The translations under genes and the position numbers were made by a program. Under the pieces are notes generated by a model, which was not told the DNA's origin, ran no database searches, and saw only the letters and a program-made list of their open reading frames with translations. Shown in pieces: positions 33,146 through 44,876 of a stretch of DNA of 64,000 bases. Origin of the DNA: Coffea arabica (Eukaryota; Streptophyta; Magnoliopsida; Gentianales; Rubiaceae). The stretch spans positions 16,634,001-16,698,000 of the forward strand of contig NC_092312.1 in NCBI RefSeq assembly GCF_036785885.1, in the 5' to 3' direction. Numbering within the stretch: position 1 is the stretch's first letter; every line of letters begins with the position of its first letter.

Positions 33146-34539
33146 GTGAAAGAAGTGAGTGCCCATCTTCATTGCTACTGCTATGTTCCCAATGCGGTTC
33201 AACCTTTCGCTGACACGCTGATGATTGTCAATCTTATTATTATGTATTATCTAGCCTCTGTCTTTAAATTCAAACTTTCCTCCTCCGCATTGCTGATAAG
33301 GGCTAGTGATTCATTCATTATCATGTTAATCTGCTAGAAGTTTGTTCATTCTTTATGTAATTACGGTTCCACAAAGCTCATTATTGCGTTTTTCCTCGAG
33401 AATTTGATGTTTCTGCTTTGGCCTCATCGTTCTTTCTTTTTTTATATGTAATGAGTTTAGGCCAAGGACGTCGTTACTTTTGAAATTAGGATCTTTCAAA
33501 TTCTATCACTGCTACGGACGCACTGACTTTTAGGCATCTTAGATTCTAATCAACATCAAGAAGTTAAAAGCATCATAATGGACGTTTCTGCTGTGGCAAT
33601 CACACCATTTTTCGGTCGATCTCAATCAGCTGATTGCAAGGTCGACCAAAACTTTGATTGATCTAAGCCGTTGATCTTCATATAACCTGGGGTTCATGTT
33701 GCAGTTTATTCGTAAAAAATATGCCACCACAGCTTCTTTGATCTTCTAAGTGGTTGTTTTCTTTGGGTTAAACAAGAGGTGGAGTCGTCTGAAAACGACT
33801 AATTCAGCATCAAACGAGGTTCCTAGCAATTGGACTACTATTGCTAGGCTTCTTCCAGAGCCTTTTTTCTTTGCTCTTTTTGGTTTGGGGGCTGGGGAGG
33901 GGTATTCTTCTCGGATGCAACTGGTGTTGTCTCCTGTCTACAACCAGGTTAGTTAAAGACAACGTCATGAGATAATGTATATATAATCTGCCTCTAGTCT
34001 TGGCTGAAGTTAGAAGTAGAGGACTAGGTCGTGCTTCTTTCCGCGTCCGTGGTTCAATCTTTCAGTCTCAGTTTGGGCAACCACGCCAACTTCAGTATGT
34101 GGTTTGATAATCTGTCATTTAGGGTGCAACCCAACACAACGCCCCTTGAGTCTCCTGGCTAGTGACTGTACGCGAATGATCCTGAGTAAAAGTCAGATAA
34201 TAATAATACTGCAAAATTGCAAATGCAGGAATGTGCCCTCAAAGAATGAAACTGATGCAGCAACATAGGATCTGCTCCTGTCATCGAGTGAAATGTTGCT
34301 CGTTTTGTGAAAATCCCACTAATCTTTTCATTCTGGGTAAAATGTTGTGACATAATCACCTAAAGACTGTTGTCATCAACCAAGAGTGTTGATGAATTAT
34401 AACAGTTTGGCAGGGGAAGGATGAAAAGTTGCGACACCATTCTCAAACGCCTGATTTGTGTTGCCATCTTTCCTTGCAAAATTCCTGAGCATCGGCTATT
34501 AGGTTGGTTCCCACTGGCTGAACTCCTCACCTGTATTCA
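33146..34539. other. Intergenic after the UPF0496 gene
   Basis: The 3' UTR of the UPF0496 gene lies at the start. No other exon is recognised; a 68-codon frame near 33750-33956 has no family resemblance. Confidence 0.4.
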
Positions 34540-34548
34540 TTAGAGGAA

Positions 34549-35479
34549 GGGATAATTTCAGAAACCTCCCCCGAGGTTTCTGACAATTTCACAAACCTCC
34601 CTGAAATTAAGGTTTTGATAACAAAATTAGTCCAATTAGAAAAAGTAACATTAAAAAATATTTTAAGGAGAGAGATGAAATTTTGATTCTATAAATACCC
34701 CTTATGCATGTATTTAAATTGTATTAGTAAAAAACAAAAATAATTAAAAATTAAAAACAATTAAGGTTTTGATAACAAAATTAGTCCAATTAGAAAAAGT
34801 AACATTAAAAAGTATTTTAAGGAGAGAGATGAAATTTTGATTCCATAAATATCCCTTATGCATGTATTTGATTCTATAAATACCCCTTATGCATGTATTT
34901 AAATTGTATTAGTAAAAAATAAAAATAATTAAAAATTAAAAACAATTAAGGTTTTGATAACAAAATTAGTCCAATTAGAAAAAGTAACATTAAAAAGTAT
35001 TTTAAGGAGAGAGATGAAATTTTGATTCCATAAATATCCCTTATGCATGTATTTAAATTGTATTAGTAAAAAATAAAAATAATTAAAAGTTAAAAACAAT
35101 TAATACACACATTTCACCACTCAAAATGTTCGTATTTAATAAATTAGACAACAAAAATTTGTAATAAGACTACACTAATTATCACAAGATTCAGCAAAAC
35201 AGACAAGTCATCTCTTTTAACATGATATTCGCTATGATTCTTATAATTTTGAACAGAAAAATTTTAAAATTTTGCCTTTCTTTTCCCTCCTTTCTCCATT
35301 AGGTATATCAATTGATGTTATTTTATAAATACAAGTCATTGTTCATTATTAAAGAAATTTTCAACAGTTATTTTTGTTAATTAATTACTAATAGTTAATT
35401 AGTACTCTAATTACTTAATTGTTAGATATTAGTAAAGGAGAATGGAGGGAAAAAAAAAGACAAATTTCAAAATTATCCC
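34549..35479. mobile_element. TIR element with internal tandem array, 931 bp, exact 9-bp duplication
   Basis: The ends GGGATAATTT and AAATTATCCC are perfect inverted copies. Flanks are TTAGAGGAA on both sides (34540-34548 and 35480-35488), an exact 9-bp target duplication. The left interior has AGAAACCTCCCCCGAGGTTTC. The body contains three direct repeats from 34611 (see next entry), then AT-rich sequence. No transposase frame. Best read as a non-autonomous Mutator-like element that has gained length by internal amplification. Confidence 0.8.
34611..35101. repeat. Tandem array, three units inside the TIR element
   Basis: Units begin GGTTTTGATAACAAAATTAG at 34611, 34765 and 34950, so the spacings are 154 and 185 bases. 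The longer second unit has an extra copy of about 31 bp (ATAAATACCCCTTATGCATG part) next to the original. Each unit ends in an A-rich AAAAATTAAAAACAATTAA. Units two and three are more alike than either is to unit one, which suggests stepwise duplication. Confidence 0.9.
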
Positions 35480-35488
35480 TTAGAGGAA

Positions 35489-36098
35489 TCTTACGGATCA
35501 CACGGATATCTAATTTAATTACTTTAATAAATTAATCTAGTCAAGTTTTATTTTCTTGATGCCAAGTTATCCAATTTAAGAATTTCACAAGAGTAATGTT
35601 AAACTTTCTTGGGGATTTTTTTTTGTTGTTTGGGAGGGGGTGGGGGAGTTGTAAGGCGGGCCTGTGGCCCGCCCATCACATGAAAATTTCAGATAATTTC
35701 TCGGCAGAATTTAACAATTTTGCTTAAACACCCCAAAGTTTTCCACCCTCTGTTTCAGTTTCAATATAATAAGGTTAGTCCGTCTGCATGCAATTTCACC
35801 CAAAAAAAAAAAAAAAAGAGAGCAAAAACACAAGGCACCTATCCTCCCTTAGTGAAGAGTTGTGCTAATTAGCACCATTATCGCTAGAAGAAGATTTTAA
35901 CCAAATAAGCATACCAAGAATCTCCCATGTAGAGTTTATATTGACTTATTCATCTGTCTGTTGGGTGGAGGCTGAACCCCATATTACATGAAAGTATTTC
36001 GGAGAGGGTAACACCCCTCAACTCTTCTGCTCATAATATCATAATGGCCTAACCAAATCTTGAAGTTTCTCAAATATACAGATGGTATAAGAGAGAAT
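35489..36098. other. Intergenic, 3' side of the LPAT gene
   Basis: Contains a poly-A run near 35802-35816 and G-rich sequence near 35630-35650. The end nearest 36098 is the likely 3' UTR of the minus-strand LPAT gene. No other exon recognised. Confidence 0.4.
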
Positions 36099-39073
36099 TT
36101 ACAAAGCCACAATAGGCCTAGGCCTGATATTAAAGTAAGTTGCTGATGCCAGATATGCACAGGCTAAGGAAACGTACATTTTGAACCAGATAGAAGAGAA
36201 AAAGGTTAAGAATGTACAGACACCTGTCAAGGCAATTACGAATGTACAGTTCACCAGACACTTCACCATAGAAAGGTCGCCTTCTATCCCTTCACGTGGA
36301 AAATGACCTTTCGAATGAAAATCCGAGAGCAGCTGATCCTTGAGGCTGAATGTTTCCATCAACCACGAAGTTACCTGCTCTTCAGATATCGGGATGTCAT
36401 TAACATCAACACGGCGTACATGAATGTGAACCTCAGCAGGGTCGACACCAAAAGCATTGTCCAAGAAAGTTGGACAACGTTGTTTATAACCAATTGTAAT
36501 GTCATAAACTGCCATCATATTAGCATACTGCGGCAAGTCAAGCATCAAGAATATGGAAAATAACAGCAGGACAAAAGAAACCACATAAAAAAACTACAAA
36601 GCGCAAGATGATAAGGACTTCATTTGGTGTATTACTTACTCTTAACAACTGTAGGGGAAAAAAAGCACACTTATTTACAGTTTCAAGAGTTCAGGTACAT
36701 TGTCCTCGGTCATAATTCTGATAATTAGATCGGAAGTTGTAGTAGCAACTTCATCATGTTTTGCAAAATTGACCAGGTAATACTTTAGCTGTTTTGTTAG
36801 GAATCACGCTAAGAAACTAGCTCAATCCAGTCACAAGTTATTTATGCTGATCAAGCGACAAAGTGCAATGAACAGATGAAAACAGAGAGCTCGTTGTGAG
36901 ACTGCAGAGCATGTTGAGAAGGCAAATAACAAAAGGAACTGAGAACCAACTAAAACTTCTGGACATAACAAAACTCCTTACTCATCTTCCAATTTACACA
37001 TCTTGTTGCTTAACATAAGTACAGGAATTTGGCATCTTTTATGGCTCTTAGAAACGAAGACAACAGGATACAACTTTGGCAAGATAGCAAGAGATTTAAT
37101 TCTGTCAGCATCCAATATAACGTAGCAAGAGTTATGACTTCTCTTTGCACAAAATCATTGGGTTTGTTTGGACAACAAGAATTTGAGGTAAAAATTTCAG
37201 ATTTTGTTTTGCTTGCATCATACACACAATTCCCAATCACTTTTTTATCTCACATACATCACATCACACAATGTGCTACAGTAACTAAACCAAATAAATC
37301 ATCCAAATAAATTCTTATCCAAACAAACTCATTATGTCTCAAGTTTGATTCATGATATTTGTTAAACTGCTAAGAGTAATGACCCTTAGTTTTTCATACC
37401 TAATAGTTGCGGGACTCTCTGTAGACATTTCTCCCTTTGGAAGGGTCAAACAGGAATGACCATAGAGAGGCTACCATTTTGTTTCCCAGAATTCTATCAG
37501 TAAATTGGGTATTGGGAAGGAAGGAGGGGGGGGGGCGTGGTGGGGATGATAGCCTAAGATTAAGAATGTAAGAAGAAGAAAATGGAAGGCAGGCTGGGGA
37601 AAGGAGAAATGCATTTTAATCTCTGGGAGTACTATTGAGAGGTACAAATGACAATGATGGCATCACTGCAGTAGGAAAGAAACTTCCCATTTTCCGAGAC
37701 AGAAAATAATTCAAAAACAAAACCCTGCAAATCTCCTTTAACTATTTTCAGACACAGCAACTGCGATTGTACCCAAATGTGAACCATCAAAGGATGAAAG
37801 GATTACATCATCAAATCTTTAACAACATGGATCAGAGTGCTATGTAAACATGCACGGTTTCCAAATGTATTTCTTACACCAGCCATGTAGGAGGTTAAAC
37901 TAACCAACCGTGTTTGATGCACCATCATGCCAAAAAAAGTTTCAAGTCTTGAGATTAAAGGATGAAACTTTGAATCAAATTAATGCTGATCCAAGGAAAG
38001 CCGCACAGAAAGGACAGAGAAATAACCTGCATCCATCGAGCCCCTCAAAGACTCTAACGAGGCAAAAAAGCCCTTGGATTTTGGAAGCAGCACATTCTTT
38101 AGGATCGGAAATCCTTTTTCGGCAGCATACTTTTGACTGCGTTGGCACTTCTCTTCTCTGCATTAAATTAATTAAAGAAAAAAAACCATCAGAAAGGATC
38201 AGTCATATGGAAGGACCATTTTTGGTCACGAATAATTAAATGATAATAAATTTTGATACTGCTGGGAATAATTTCTTGAAGCAGAATATGTACTTAAAAA
38301 TATACGGGCGCAAAAGCTTTTTTGAGTGCTGCTTTATCTTCAAGTCATTATGCACAAAGCTATGGGCTTCAGGGGAAAACCAAATCATTGTTGAAAACAT
38401 GATTATGCTGACAATTACACTACAAATCATTTCTTTAGGGAGTAAAAATGAAAATAAAACAATGTCTGGTCATCAATTTTACAAGGAAGAGGCAATAGTA
38501 CGTGAAATCTGTGCCTTCAGGAAAAACAGCAAGCCAGAGTGGATCTTGAGGATCTTTGAAAGTTGAAAGCATCTTATACATAACTGCTTCATCAGCCTCC
38601 CATCTTCTCTCCACTGGAATGAACTCCACGACATGAAATATCCAACCAAATACAGGCAATTTCATCAAACTGCTCTTAAGAACGTATTTAATGTAACCAT
38701 GACATCCCTTTCGCAGTGCAAGGTCCCACAAGTACATCCAATCAACCTCGGTCCGATGGTTCGCAATAAGCAAGACACGTTCCCTTGCTGCAACACAGTC
38801 CCCTGAGAACACCACTTTAGTCTTGTTTATTTTTTCAAACAGAAAAGGCCACAAAGCAATCCAGCTTCCCAGAAAGAATGATGTTGCTGTCCTGCTGTAA
38901 TGTAAGCTGAAAAATCTTAAGACAACAGCTGTCCAAAAACCACAAAACACCAACAGCATAAATGCTGTCAAAACTAACACAACCAAACACAAAACACCTC
39001 TAAACGCTTTCCATGGAGTTAAAGGACGGTGCCTTGGTCCATTTCTTGAATTAACCGATGTACACACTTCCAT
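36099..39073 (-). CDS. LPAT5: 1-acyl-sn-glycerol-3-phosphate acyltransferase, LPAT4/5 type
   Basis: Three coding exons on the minus strand: 39073-38502, 38157-38027 and 36508-36099. They join in phase to 370 residues. The enzyme acylates lysophosphatidic acid to phosphatidic acid in the ER membrane. Motifs: N-terminal membrane helix (residues 25-52), NHRTEVD at 105-111 (the HX4D catalytic block), [30 protein letters not shown] at 181-191 (the EGT block), then [27 protein letters not shown] and [14 protein letters not shown]. Two more helices lie near the C-terminus. Order and length match Arabidopsis LPAT4 (At1g75020) and LPAT5 (At3g18850). The symbol is given for the class, and the choice of 5 rests on the PLAA neighbour. 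The middle exon is short and is missed unless the splice is read. Confidence 0.93.
37160..37330. mobile_element. Small MITE inside LPAT intron 2
   Basis: Ends GGGTTTGTTTGGACAAC and, reversed, GAGTTTGTTTGGATAAG. The centre holds the words of the family on the other strand (CACATACATCACATCAC, TGCTACAGTAACTAAA). ATT flanks both sides, a possible 3-bp duplication. The host intron is 36509-38026. Confidence 0.7.
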
Positions 39074-39320
39074 CTAATAAGTTCAAATATCCACCAAACA
39101 ATTGGATTCCTTAATCAAAAAAATTTTCTGAAAAAATGTCCCAAAGAGCAACACAACCCAGAAAGAATTAGCATCAATAAGTTCACCGTCATAAAGTTAG
39201 TTGTGATGTGTCATCAAACAAAAGCTTCAGCTTTCCAAGATCAGAAAATCCAGCACCACACAAATGCTTAGTTCAGGACTCTACGGCATGACTGGCGTAA
39301 TGGCAGGTGATATATTCGAT
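39074..39320 (-). other. Probable 5' UTR exon of the LPAT gene
   Basis: On the minus strand an acceptor GATTTTGCAG lies just before 39320, and a good donor, ATTAAG/GTAAAC, lies at 40435/40434. This suggests a leader intron of about 1.1 kb (39321-40434) and a first non-coding exon ending at 40435. Inferred from splice sites only. Confidence 0.4.
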
Positions 39321-40447
39321 CTGCAAAATCAAAATTGGAAGATCAATCGCGGAACATCCTTTTCAACATAACCAAGCAACAACCAAGAACTTCTGTATGG
39401 AAAAGTTGCTATTAAACTGAAGAAAGCCTACATACGGGTTATATCTAACATTGGTTGTAGACTTGGGAGATCAAAGGTACATTAACATGCTAGAAAGATA
39501 AAGCATGAAGATATGTGTGATACTTCACAAATAACTCTTGGACGAGCTAATTAATAATCCATTTGTCCATTCATTAGAAATAAGATGAAGCATAGGTTTG
39601 TTGGATATTGTAATTACTACCACTTGTCTTTTCCTTTAGAGCATAATCAACAGAAAGTTCATCAAGGTGAATGAGGTTGAAGATTATCAGATAGATTTGG
39701 TATGAAAGCTTGTTTTCTCTGGTTTTATTTTCTCCAGTTAGACTAGGAATAAGATTTTAAGGAATCAATCACAGGCACTCACGGGTGCAGAATACAAATA
39801 TACAACGTGAAAATAAGTTCCACAAATTACAGAATAAATAATATTGCACCAACTTTACATCAGGAAATACGAGTAGTACCAAAGTTAAATCAGCTGACGA
39901 GTCAATTATCAGTTGCCAGAAAGAAAAGCCAGTTCCACAAATTACAGAGTAAATTTTAATATTGAACCTAGTTTTGCAACAGGAAATACTAGTTCAACCA
40001 AAGTTAAAAAGCTAATTACTCAATTATTAGTTGCTTGGTCAATTATCAATCGGGGCCCATAAAGCTAAAACCAACAACTTTTCTCTGACACAAGTGTTTG
40101 TCCTCGAAGAATACAAGATAACATATTCTTGATCAGTATAGGGTTCTTCTGACCAATAATCTCAAAATTAAACAAGATTATCACTTTCCAGATTAATATC
40201 CAATCCGATTGCATTTTATGAACAGTCAGCCCAAGCCTCATTAACCAATAATAGTAACCTACAGCAGAAAAAGCCCGGATGATTACAACTCAAATTACAG
40301 AGTTAACTAAATTGAGTACTACCAAACATACGTTTTTTTCGTCTTGAGCTACTGATCTCGAATCAGAAAAATCACAACAACAGCGCTATAGACCGGAGCA
40401 CAACTTGGATAAACAAGGGAAAGAAGAAGTTTACCTTAATTCTTATC

Positions 40448-40999
40448 CTAAATGGAGGACTTTCGACTTGATGATATCCAGGATGGGGCATTTAACGATC
40501 GAAAACAGTCCATCTGCTTTGGTTGGGATTGGAATGCAACTTTTGCCAGAGCTTCTTGGAGGAGTCTCAACGGTTTGAAGATGACGAGTTCTTGCGACTT
40601 GTGAGGAGTACGGAGGAGTGTTGGACCAAGCTCTTGTAAAACTGAAGTAGCGGGCCGCAGTGGCAGGGGTATGCTTCTAAACTCACAGCTAGGGACTTGC
40701 AAGTTATCAAGACTTACAATGAACGCCCTCGCCAATACATGCTGACCCTTAGAACATTGAGTAGCGACAAAAGACCAGTCGTGGACTGCTGTTGTAACGT
40801 TGATGGCTGTTGGACGGATACTGACTTCAATCAACCAACGCCAACCCAAGTTGATTGAGTTGGCAAAGTGAATCACTTTTTGACAGAATAATTTGAAGGT
40901 TGTTTTGATGGACGATTTGTAAAAAAAATCTCTTATAAATTCCAGAACCCTGATTTGACCTGCTAATGTGAGTGTAGCACCGTGAATGATTTGTAACAA
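40448..40999 (-). other. 183-codon open frame without ATG, over the LPAT leader/promoter
   Basis: The frame stays open for 552 bases on the same strand as LPAT and closes with TAG 13 bases before the inferred leader-exon donor. It has no ATG until near its end (QMDCFRSL). No domain recognised. The DNA is clearly GC-richer than the flanks. It may be just 5' leader/promoter sequence, or a remnant of an older coding exon. Confidence 0.2.
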
Positions 41000-42939
41000 C
41001 TTTATAACATATCCTGATCAGTGATATTAAACAGAATTGTATTCATCTAAACATTTTTTTTTTACCAGAAAAAGGAGATTTCAATCAACCGAATTCTGTC
41101 AAGATCCAAAATTTTCCTCCAGGAGGGAATGAAGAATTGGGTGTGTGTGGATTGGCATTATTTGTTTATATTATAAACTCATTTATTCAACCTATCTTTT
41201 TTTCTTTTCAATAGTATTTTTATCTTATATGCGTTACATCACATGAAAGTTTGGGTTTGAATTTACTTTTTTGGATCCGTAAGGGTTTGGTTATAGGTTT
41301 GGATCTAACTAAATTTAATAGGTTTAAACCTGGATTAAATGAATCAAATCTAAACTCTACCCATTGACATGTCTACTTGTGACCCTTTATTTGTGATTTC
41401 TTTTTTTTTTTTTTTGGCTTTTCTCTACACACGATACAAACTGTTTATATTTTGTTATTGAAATGCTAAAATTCTAAAATATACGTCAATGGTTTTTATA
41501 ACAAATGATGGGCTTCCCAAAATAAATAGAAAAGGTTATGTAAAATTGTGCAACGTTAGTACTAGAAATGACAATAGGCTGAGTTTGGGGTTGGAGACTT
41601 GGAGGAGCCTTGCCCTGTCCCCACCCCATTCACATTGTCATATAACTCTCCCCGTCTCTACTCCCGGCTACATCTCACTTTCCTGCAAGTGTCCATGGAG
41701 GCACCTTTTTTCCCTCTTTTGAATCATTTCTTGAGGGATAAGAGGTTTGTAGATGAATATGGTGCATTTATGAAGGGATTCTCAAAAAGAATCATCTCTA
41801 GTTAGAGTGCTTGTTTGTACGTTGATGGCTGGACTATTAGAAACTGGAGGAAATAATTATGAAAAAACTCGAAACTTCAGGCAGACCTCTCTGTAACTAT
41901 CATTTGAGCATTTTTGTGTGATTGAAACAAATATCGAACTTTTCTATTTGGATTCAGGAGATGGAGCAAAAGCTTAAAGAAATAAATAGAGAGAGTGAAG
42001 AAGAAATGCATTCCGTCGGAAAATTACGTTGTTTTCCGCGATCACATTTTCCTATTATCTTTTTCCCTCACATACATCTAATCGCTACAGTATTTTTTCC
42101 ATGAAAAATCATGAAAAATGCAATTCAAACACAACCTAAGAGAAGCGACTTTGAGGAACAAAACATGCTTATGGCTGTTGAATTCTCTTCACATAGCTAT
42201 TGATTAGATTAGTTTCATAGCCCATATGAAAAATAGCAAACATTAGTATTGTTATTAGGAAAATTAGTACTACTAATGTTTAACGTAACGAAACACAAAA
42301 AAAAAGAGTTTAACATAGAAAATATAGATATATTAATTATTATATATATATATATTTAGTTAATACTAGAGACGGGGCGAGGGATGGGAAGAAAAGTTCC
42401 CTCTCTCTCGCCCCACCCGTCTCATGCCTCCATGTTGGTCATTCGCTTTCGTTGCCATCCTAAGATTCACCCCTAAACTAGTTTCCTTTTCCTTTCTTTC
42501 TTTACTAGAAAGAAATTGGACTAAAAGCCAATTGCATGTCACTTGAGTAGAAAAGTTGCTGCCGAAAGGTATAGAAAACCTCTCTGATGCAGTTGGGATT
42601 CTCTATGGCACTATTCGGTGTCAAATCCAGTGTCAATCCTATTTATCACGTGATGATAGAAGAAGTTTAAATAAATAACACATGACAAATTAAATAAACA
42701 GAACATTTGGCATAAATGTAAAAGTGACACTGAATTATTACTGAAAAAGTGACACTGAAGATCTCGTGTGTCTTTGATGGGCCTAAATCCAGACACTTAC
42801 CAATAAAGAATAAATGGGAGGAAGCGGTTATTTATACCTAGTTTAACCAGTAGAAATGTCGTTAGCACAAAAAATAAAAAATTCTTGTTGTCCATGTACG
42901 GATTGTATTGATGGTTAATTTGTAATTACAATCAATAAA
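41000..42939. other. Intergenic with fragments of small DNA elements
   Basis: No gene. Near 41563-41720 and 42363-42465 are GC-rich words (GGAGCCTTGCCCTGTCCCC; GACGGGGCGAGGGATGGG; TCGTTGCCATCCTA) like those in common short plant hAT-type repeats. A minus-oriented fragment of the GTGTTTGGATTG MITE lies at about 42020-42138 (ends CAATTCAAACACAACCTAA). Boundaries are not resolvable by eye. Confidence 0.4.
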
Positions 42940-44364
42940 GGGAAAATCATTCAAAACGTCATTCACATTTTACAAAATGACTTTTTTCGTCTCTCACTTT
43001 TAAAAGTGTAATTTTACGTCTCTTATAAATTCACATTGACCAAATTTGGTCCATACCTAGGTTTTTGACTAGTTTTTTGTCAAAATCCACCACGTGACTT
43101 GTATGTGATCATTTTTAAGGGCAAAATTATCAAATCAATTTTTTACATAATTTGATTTATAGTCCCTCACATTTCACGAAATGAATTTTTTCATTCCTAA
43201 CATTTTATAAAATGAATTGTTTCGTTCCTCGCATTTCAAAAAATGAAATTTTCCATCCCTCACTTTTTCAAAATAATTTTTTTTATCCCTCATTGATCAT
43301 GTGTATGAATAGCTTTTTTTTTTTTTTTTCTATAAACCCACGTATATGTCTATTTGATTTTATCTAAACAGTATGAATAACATGTAATTTATTTCTATTG
43401 AATTTCATCTAAACATACTTATCGTAGTTATACACATACTATTCAATAAATATATATAGGAGTTTAAAACTAATAATTTTGTTTGAAATCCATGTATATA
43501 TTTATATGATTTCACCATTTGAATCTATTCAATATTTGTGACATTTCTCTTTTGGTAATAATTTATTTATTGAATTGTATAATAAGGTCATCCAATTAAT
43601 GGGTCCTAACTTGAATTCTATAATTATGCTAACAAATTTCATTTTAAATATGAAATTTCTACTCGACACATTTAAGACCAACAGTTGAATTATTACTTGC
43701 CTTGTGATTGTTTTAAAATTTAAAAATGCCAATCACTTATTTCTTTTTGTCATAATTTTCTTTTATTTATTTTTCTGTTCAAATTTAATTCGATATAAAC
43801 ACTCGATAATATTTAGAATTAAATGTCTTCTTTATTTTCAAAATTCGAGTAAAAAAATGAATATAAGTAAATAACCAACAATTTTTTTAAACCCATGTAT
43901 ATATCTATTTGATTTCACTTGAATAGTACGAATAGTATGTAATATATCTCTATTTGATTTCACATGCTATTTGTACTGTTCAGGTGAAATCAAATAGATA
44001 TATACATAGATTTTAAAAAAATTATTCACACATATGATCAATAAAAAGATGAAAAAATTCATTTTGAAAAATGTGAACGATGAAAAAATTTATTTGTGAA
44101 ATGTAAGGGATGAAAAAATTTATTTTATGAAATGTGAGGGATTATGAATCGAATTATATAAAATTTAATTTGATGATTTTACCCTTAAAATATGATCGCG
44201 TGCAAGACATGTGATGAATTTCGACAAAAAAATAGTCGGAAACCTAAGTAGGGACAAAATTTGACCAATGTGAATTTGTAAGGGACGTAAAATTATATTT
44301 TAAAAAGTAAGAAATGAAAAAAGTTATTTTGTAAAATGTAAGGGACATTTTGAACGATTTTTCC
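42940..44364. mobile_element. Long-TIR DNA element (copy 2), 1425 bp
   Basis: Ends GGGAAAATCATTCAAAACG and, reversed, GGAAAAATCGTTCAAAATG. Arms of about 430 bp are inverted. Flanks are ATCAATAAA (42931-42939) and ATTAATAAA (44365-44373), a 9-bp duplication with one mismatch. It aligns with copy 1 (17220-18602) over its whole length and in the same orientation, including the central words TATTTAGAATTAAAT and ACCAACAGTTGAATT. No ORF. The 9-bp flank supports a Mutator-like origin. Confidence 0.85.
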
Positions 44365-44644
44365 ATTAATAAATAACTTATAAGTTTCGAGAGCAAACTA
44401 CAGCTCATAGTCACGAAGTTAAAATCATTCAAATTTTTTTCACATAAGAATAATTAGTAGAAATGTCATGAAATATTTCCTTTTTTTTTGCTTTTACCAT
44501 CAAATTTTCTTTCTCATGGCCCTTTTCATGCCTTTAAAGGTTAGTGGAAACTAGAATATTTTGAGAGGAAAACAAAAAGCTATTTTACATTTTTTATTTA
44601 AACTACACCTACTTGAAGCTTAAATTGATTATCTGGTAGGTTTG

Positions 44645-44810
44645 TTTGGATAGAACAATTATTATATACATTTTTTGGAATATTAGTGTAATAATTTTTT
44701 ATGATTTGATTTATGTACGATAAAAATGTAATTTAAAAAAATAATCGAAAAATGTGTTTGTCATATAAGTGAAAATAAAAAATTTCCAAATAATTAGGTA
44801 CGGTCAATCT
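44645..44810. mobile_element. Degraded small MITE, TTTGTTTGGATA family
   Basis: Begins AGGTTTGTTTGGATAGAAC, then TTTTTGGAATATTAGTGTAA and GTGTTTGTCATATAAGTG. The right inverted end is weak (TTTCCAAATAATTAGG). Confidence 0.4.
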
Positions 44811-44876
44811 ACTTGAAATTTATGTTTGATTTGCAAGCAATATTATGCTTCGAATTAGTTGGTCATTATAATCAAT

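Noticed and set aside
33750-33956. 68-codon frame downstream of UPF0496
   Set aside because: No ATG at its start, no family match, no splice or promoter support.
36303-36563. Plus-strand frame opposite LPAT exon 3
   Set aside because: Antisense shadow of a confirmed minus-strand exon.
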